A stretch of 10,057 nt of DNA. Source: an uncultured Ruminococcus sp. GTDB lineage: Bacteria > Bacillota > Clostridia > Oscillospirales > CAG-272. The position numbers were made by a program, and so were the translations under genes. The notes beneath the pieces are model-generated. The model saw nothing but the letters and a program-made list of their open reading frames with translations. It had not been told where the DNA came from and did not search any database. Of the stretch, positions 7,570 to 10,057 are shown piece after piece (positions within the stretch are counted from its first letter, which is position 1; every line of letters begins with the position of its first letter). Location: positions 1-10,057 of the forward strand of contig CACZSA010000338.1 in the NCBI GenBank assembly GCA_902783705.1, read 5' to 3'.

Positions 7570-7628
7570 GAATCCGTAAATTCTTGCGTTTTGGGCCGGA
7601 TTTTCCCATGCAAAGTCAATTTGATCCG
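7570..7628 (+). promoter_or_regulatory. Epimerase leader with two mutually exclusive small stems
   Basis: CGGATT (7597-7602) can pair with AATCCG (7571-7576) upstream, or with GATCCG (7623-7628) downstream using one G-U pair. Both loops are 20 nt. The stems are short and no poly-U tract follows, so a switch is only a possibility. I recognise no known riboswitch class here. Confidence 0.2.
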
Positions 7629-7659
7629 ATTCACAATCCCCACAAGAGGAGGGTTCACG

Positions 7660-8490
7660 ATGAAAAAATCTTTGAACGCCTGGACGGTCGAGGGCTCGGC
7701 GGACTTTGAGACGATGTTCGTCGCCGTCTCCCGCGCGGGCTTCGACGGCATCGAGCTGAACGTGGACAGACCCGGCGGCGCGCATGCGCTCTCCATGGAG
7801 ACGACGGAGGCCGATTACGCGGCGATCCGTGCCCTCAGCGAACGGTATTCCCTGCCCGTCGTCAGCATCTCGACGTCCCTCTCCGGCGGCATGAGCGGGC
7901 ATCCGGACCGCTGGGAGGACTACCGCTGCCTCATCCGCAAGCAGATCGAAGCGGCGAAGGCTCTTGGTGCCTGCGGGATCCTCACGGTTCCGGGCGGCAT
8001 GGACGGCACGCTCACGCTCAAGGGCGCGCGGGAGGTCAGCATCGAATTCTACAAGTCCATGCGGAGCGAGATCGAAGCGTCCGGCATCTTCGTCGGTCTC
8101 GAGAACGTCTGGAACGGCTTCTTCCTCTCCCCCTACGACATGAAATCGATGATCGAGGAGATCGGCTCCCCTTCGATCGGCGCGTACTTTGACGCCGGGA
8201 ACATGCTCGCCTTCTCTGTCTCCGAATACTGGGCGGAGGTCCTCGCGGGACACATCGGCTGCGTCCACGTGAAGGACTACAAGCGGCACGGCGGGATCAA
8301 TTCCGGCGGCACCTGGGAGGACATCACCCACGGTTCGGCGAACTGGGCGGCGATCATCCCCGCGCTCCGGGCAGGCGGCTTCGACGGCTATCTCACCGGC
8401 GAGGTCGGAAAATCCGATCCCGACATGTCCTGGGACGACTACTACGCGAAGGTCGCCCGCGAGATCGGGGAGATCATTCAGTATCAGTAA
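7660..8490 (+). CDS. Sugar phosphate isomerase/epimerase (xylose isomerase-like TIM barrel)
   Basis: A 276-residue protein of the AP-endonuclease-2/xylose-isomerase-like superfamily, which includes ketose 3-epimerases, hexulose-phosphate epimerases and IolE/IolI-type inositol enzymes. The four-residue metal site is visible: E148 (GLENVW), D178 (YFDAGN), H203 (CVHVKDY) and E248 (LTGEVG). The conserved FDGIEL near residue 28 is also typical. The frame is open upstream with another ATG at 7561, but the ATG at 7660 has a strong AGGAGGG site (7647-7653) with a 6-nt spacer and starts at the family N terminus. It is first in an operon with the Gfo/Idh/MocA dehydrogenase 55 nt downstream, suggesting joint catabolism of a polyol or sugar acid. 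The actual substrate cannot be read from the sequence. Confidence 0.92.
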   Translation: MKKSLNAWTVEGSADFETMFVAVSRAGFDGIELNVDRPGGAHALSMETTEADYAAIRALSERYSLPVVSISTSLSGGMSGHPDRWEDYRCLIRKQIEAAKALGACGILTVPGGMDGTLTLKGAREVSIEFYKSMRSEIEASGIFVGLENVWNGFFLSPYDMKSMIEEIGSPSIGAYFDAGNMLAFSVSEYWAEVLAGHIGCVHVKDYKRHGGINSGGTWEDITHGSANWAAIIPALRAGGFDGYLTGEVGKSDPDMSWDDYYAKVAREIGEIIQYQ

Positions 8491-8501
8491 ACAAACAGCC
8501 G

Positions 8502-8515
8502 CGGGAGAGGTCCCG
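8502..8515 (+). other. Small intercistronic hairpin between epimerase and dehydrogenase
   Basis: CGGGA and TCCCG form a perfect 5-bp stem around a GAGG loop, in the 55-nt gap between the two genes. No U-tract follows, so it is not a terminator. It could influence mRNA processing or stability, or be chance in GC-rich sequence. Confidence 0.35.
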
Positions 8516-8545
8516 GGCATCATCCATAATCAAAGGAGAATCATC

Positions 8546-9604
8546 ATGAAAAAGAAACTCGCCATCATCGGCTGCGGCGGCATCGGCACCTACCACCTCG
8601 GTCACTTCCTCGGCTTCACGGACATCATCGAGCTCGCGGGCTTCTGCGACCTGATCCCGGAGAGAGCCGAATCCTTCGTGAAGAAGGCGGGCTCCGGCAA
8701 GGCGTACACGGACTACCTCGAGATGTACGACGAGGTGAAGCCGGACATGGTCTTCATCTGCATCCCGCCGTACTGCCACGGGGAGATCGAATTTGAGACG
8801 ATCCGGCGCGGCATCCCCTTCTTCGTCGAGAAGCCGCTCGCCCTCGATCTCGACCTCGCCCGCCGCATCCGGGACGCCGCGGAGGAAAAGAACCTCATCA
8901 CCGCCTCCGGCTTCCAGTGCCGCTACTCCAAGCTCGTCGCGCCGAACGTCGAATTCTGCAAAAACAACGAGATCGTCTTCATCGACTGCACCCGCATCGG
9001 CGGCGTTCCCGGCGTGTTCTGGTGGAAGGACAAGGATCTTTCCGGCGGTCAGATCGTAGAGCAGACGATCCATCAGTTCGACATCATCCGCTATGTCTTC
9101 GGCGAGCCGGAGGAGGTCTGCACCTACGGCACGCGCGGCTTCGTGAAGGGCATCCCGGACTACAACACCGACGACTGCTCCGTCACCATCGTGAAGTTCC
9201 AGAACGGCACGATCGGCACGATCTCCACGGGCGACTACGCGAAGACGGGCAACAGCTTCGACTCGAAGATCATTTTCTCCGCGGCGGACAAGAGAGCGGA
9301 GCTCAAGATCCTCGGCACGTTCGAGGTCTTCGGCGAGAAGCCCGCAGAACCGGCTCCCGAGAAGGACGGCTTCGTCATCAAGGGCGACGGCGCGCTCGGC
9401 GAGGCAACGGGCGACAGCATCCTCTACCGCGAGGAGGGCGACGCCGGGATCCTCTGCGACCGGACGTTCATCGAGGCGGTCATCTCCGGCGACGGCTCGA
9501 AGATCCGCTCCCCGTACCGCGACGCGTTCAAGTCCGTGGCGTTCACCATGGCCTGCAACGAATCGATGGCGACGGGCAAGCCCGTGAAGGTCGAGCTCGA
9601 ATAA
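8546..9604 (+). CDS. Gfo/Idh/MocA family oxidoreductase
   Basis: A 352-residue NAD(P)-dependent dehydrogenase of the Gfo/Idh/MocA family (relatives act on myo-inositol, glucose, scyllo-inosamine and similar polyols). Evidence: Rossmann motif GCGGIG at residues 9-14; D35 at the end of the second strand (CDLIPERAE), which favours NAD(H); catalytic EKP at 95-97; and an active-site helix EQTIHQFD with H176 and D179. The N-terminal domain spans about 1-120, the C-terminal substrate domain the remainder. The start at 8546 has an AAAGGAG site (8532-8538) 7 nt upstream. It follows the sugar phosphate isomerase/epimerase and ends just before an intrinsic terminator, so it is the last gene of a two-gene operon. 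An oxidation-epimerisation or oxidation-isomerisation pair acting on a polyol or sugar is inferred; substrate is unknown. Confidence 0.94.
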   Translation: MKKKLAIIGCGGIGTYHLGHFLGFTDIIELAGFCDLIPERAESFVKKAGSGKAYTDYLEMYDEVKPDMVFICIPPYCHGEIEFETIRRGIPFFVEKPLALDLDLARRIRDAAEEKNLITASGFQCRYSKLVAPNVEFCKNNEIVFIDCTRIGGVPGVFWWKDKDLSGGQIVEQTIHQFDIIRYVFGEPEEVCTYGTRGFVKGIPDYNTDDCSVTIVKFQNGTIGTISTGDYAKTGNSFDSKIIFSAADKRAELKILGTFEVFGEKPAEPAPEKDGFVIKGDGALGEATGDSILYREEGDAGILCDRTFIEAVISGDGSKIRSPYRDAFKSVAFTMACNESMATGKPVKVELE

Positions 9605-9617
9605 GCTTTTCGCGCAC

Positions 9618-9650
9618 AGAGCGTGTCCCCCGCGGGATGCGCTCTTTTAT
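9618..9650 (+). terminator. Rho-independent terminator of the epimerase-dehydrogenase operon
   Basis: A 12-bp stem starts with AGAGCG (9618-9623) pairing with CGCTCT (9640-9645), then TGTCCC with GGGATG including two G-U pairs, around a CCGC loop. It runs directly into TTTT (9645-9648). It lies 14 nt after the dehydrogenase stop. The opposite strand lacks a U-tract, so it works one way. Confidence 0.9.
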
Positions 9651-9680
9651 GGCCTGCGGGAAAATCCTTCGCCCTTCCCG

Positions 9681-9709
9681 TTGACAAACTCCGCGCGGAG
9701 AGGTATAAT
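9681..9709 (+). promoter_or_regulatory. Perfect consensus sigma-A promoter of the lipoprotein gene
   Basis: TTGACA (9681-9686), 17-bp spacer, TATAAT (9704-9709): both hexamers match consensus exactly. The spacer contains a perfect 12-bp palindrome CTCCGCGCGGAG (9689-9700), a candidate repressor operator. The predicted start is near 9716. A GAACCCA direct repeat (9710-9716 and 9720-9726) spans it. Confidence 0.92.
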
Positions 9710-9754
9710 GAACCCAAGAGAACCCATCCAGACACAACGAAAAGGAGTCCAAGA

Positions 9755-10057
9755 ATGAAGAAAACGCTTGCCATCCTGCTCGCGCTCGCGATGCTTCTGC
9801 CAGCCTTCATCTCCTGTTCCGAGAGCACGGCGAACAACGATCAGGCCGCCTCTGAAAACCCCTCCGATCCCGGTGCGGTGACCCCCGTCGAGGAAGAGGA
9901 GGAGGATCCCACCGCCGCCCTCTACGCCGACCTTCCGACCGGCGACTACGGCGGATTTGCATTCACCTTCCATCTCAAACTTCGCCTACACCCTCATGTC
10001 CGCCGAAGAGCTGACGGGCGAGGGCATCAACGACGCGATCTTCAACCGCAACCACAA
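9755..10057 (+). pseudogene. Solute-binding lipoprotein, N-terminal part, frame broken near 9971 and running off right edge
   Basis: The ATG at 9755 has an AAAGGAG site (9741-9747) with a 7-nt spacer. The product starts with a lipoprotein signal, MKKTLAILLALAMLLPAFIS then C21, an acidic low-complexity linker and LPTGDYGGFAFTF. From about 9971 the original frame gives an Arg/His/Gln-rich tail, while the +1 frame from 9972 gives ISNFAYTLMSAEELTGEGIN followed by DAIFNRNH, as seen at the start of clostridial extracellular solute-binding proteins. In this stretch 26 of 28 codons end in G or C in the shifted frame against 10 of 29 in the original. So one extra base, or two missing bases, sits near 9965-9973. 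It may be a sequencing error rather than a dead gene. Probable role: membrane-anchored binding protein of an ABC importer whose cargo may feed the adjacent sugar operon (inference). Confidence 0.8.

Noticed and set aside
7478..7609. N-terminal extension of SbcD upstream of MKILHTSDLHIG
   Set aside because: SbcD proteins start at this motif, and the extension would cover the divergent promoter region.
7561..7659. N-terminal extension of the epimerase from the ATG at 7561
   Set aside because: No ribosome binding site before it and no family character; the ATG at 7660 has AGGAGGG at proper spacing.
7552..8523. Minus-strand open frame of 323 codons opposite the epimerase
   Set aside because: Asp/Arg/Val-rich antisense translation; the plus-strand frame has promoter, ribosome binding site and metal-site residues.

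Overview
This GC-rich window reads as a chromosomal segment of a low-profile Gram-positive relative, most likely an uncultured clostridium (Oscillospiraceae/Christensenellales-like). The evidence is AAAGGAG-type ribosome binding sites, sigma-A promoters of the TTGACA-17-TATAAT type, a SpoVB-like flippase, a Gram-positive style solute-binding lipoprotein and strong GC bias at third codon positions. The lineage is inferred from gene style only. There are no RNA genes, insertion sequences, CRISPR arrays or phage genes that I can see.

Left part, minus strand (1-3544): one promoter drives a three-gene operon read leftwards. It encodes a SpoVB/MurJ-like lipid or oligosaccharide flippase, a glycerophosphodiester phosphodiesterase-family protein and an oligoendopeptidase F that runs off the left edge. 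The flippase has no usable ATG, GTG or TTG at its family-consistent N terminus and appears to start at a CTG.

Middle, minus strand (3588-7477): sbcD and sbcC, overlapping by 4 bp, encode the Mre11-Rad50-like SbcCD nuclease. All signature motifs are intact, including a CPVC zinc hook.

Right part, plus strand (7519-10057): a strong promoter divergent from sbcD drives a TIM-barrel sugar-phosphate isomerase/epimerase and a Gfo/Idh/MocA dehydrogenase, a pair typical of polyol, inositol or sugar-acid catabolism. This operon ends at a clear intrinsic terminator. A separate, perfect consensus promoter then drives a lipoprotein gene whose reading frame breaks about 70 codons in.

The most interesting signals are regulatory rather than a new protein system. 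The flippase and epimerase promoters share an almost identical block upstream of and across the -35 box, in inverted orientation on either side of sbcDC. Two of the three strong promoters carry a palindrome inside the 17-bp spacer. I do not see convincing evidence of a previously undescribed multi-gene system.
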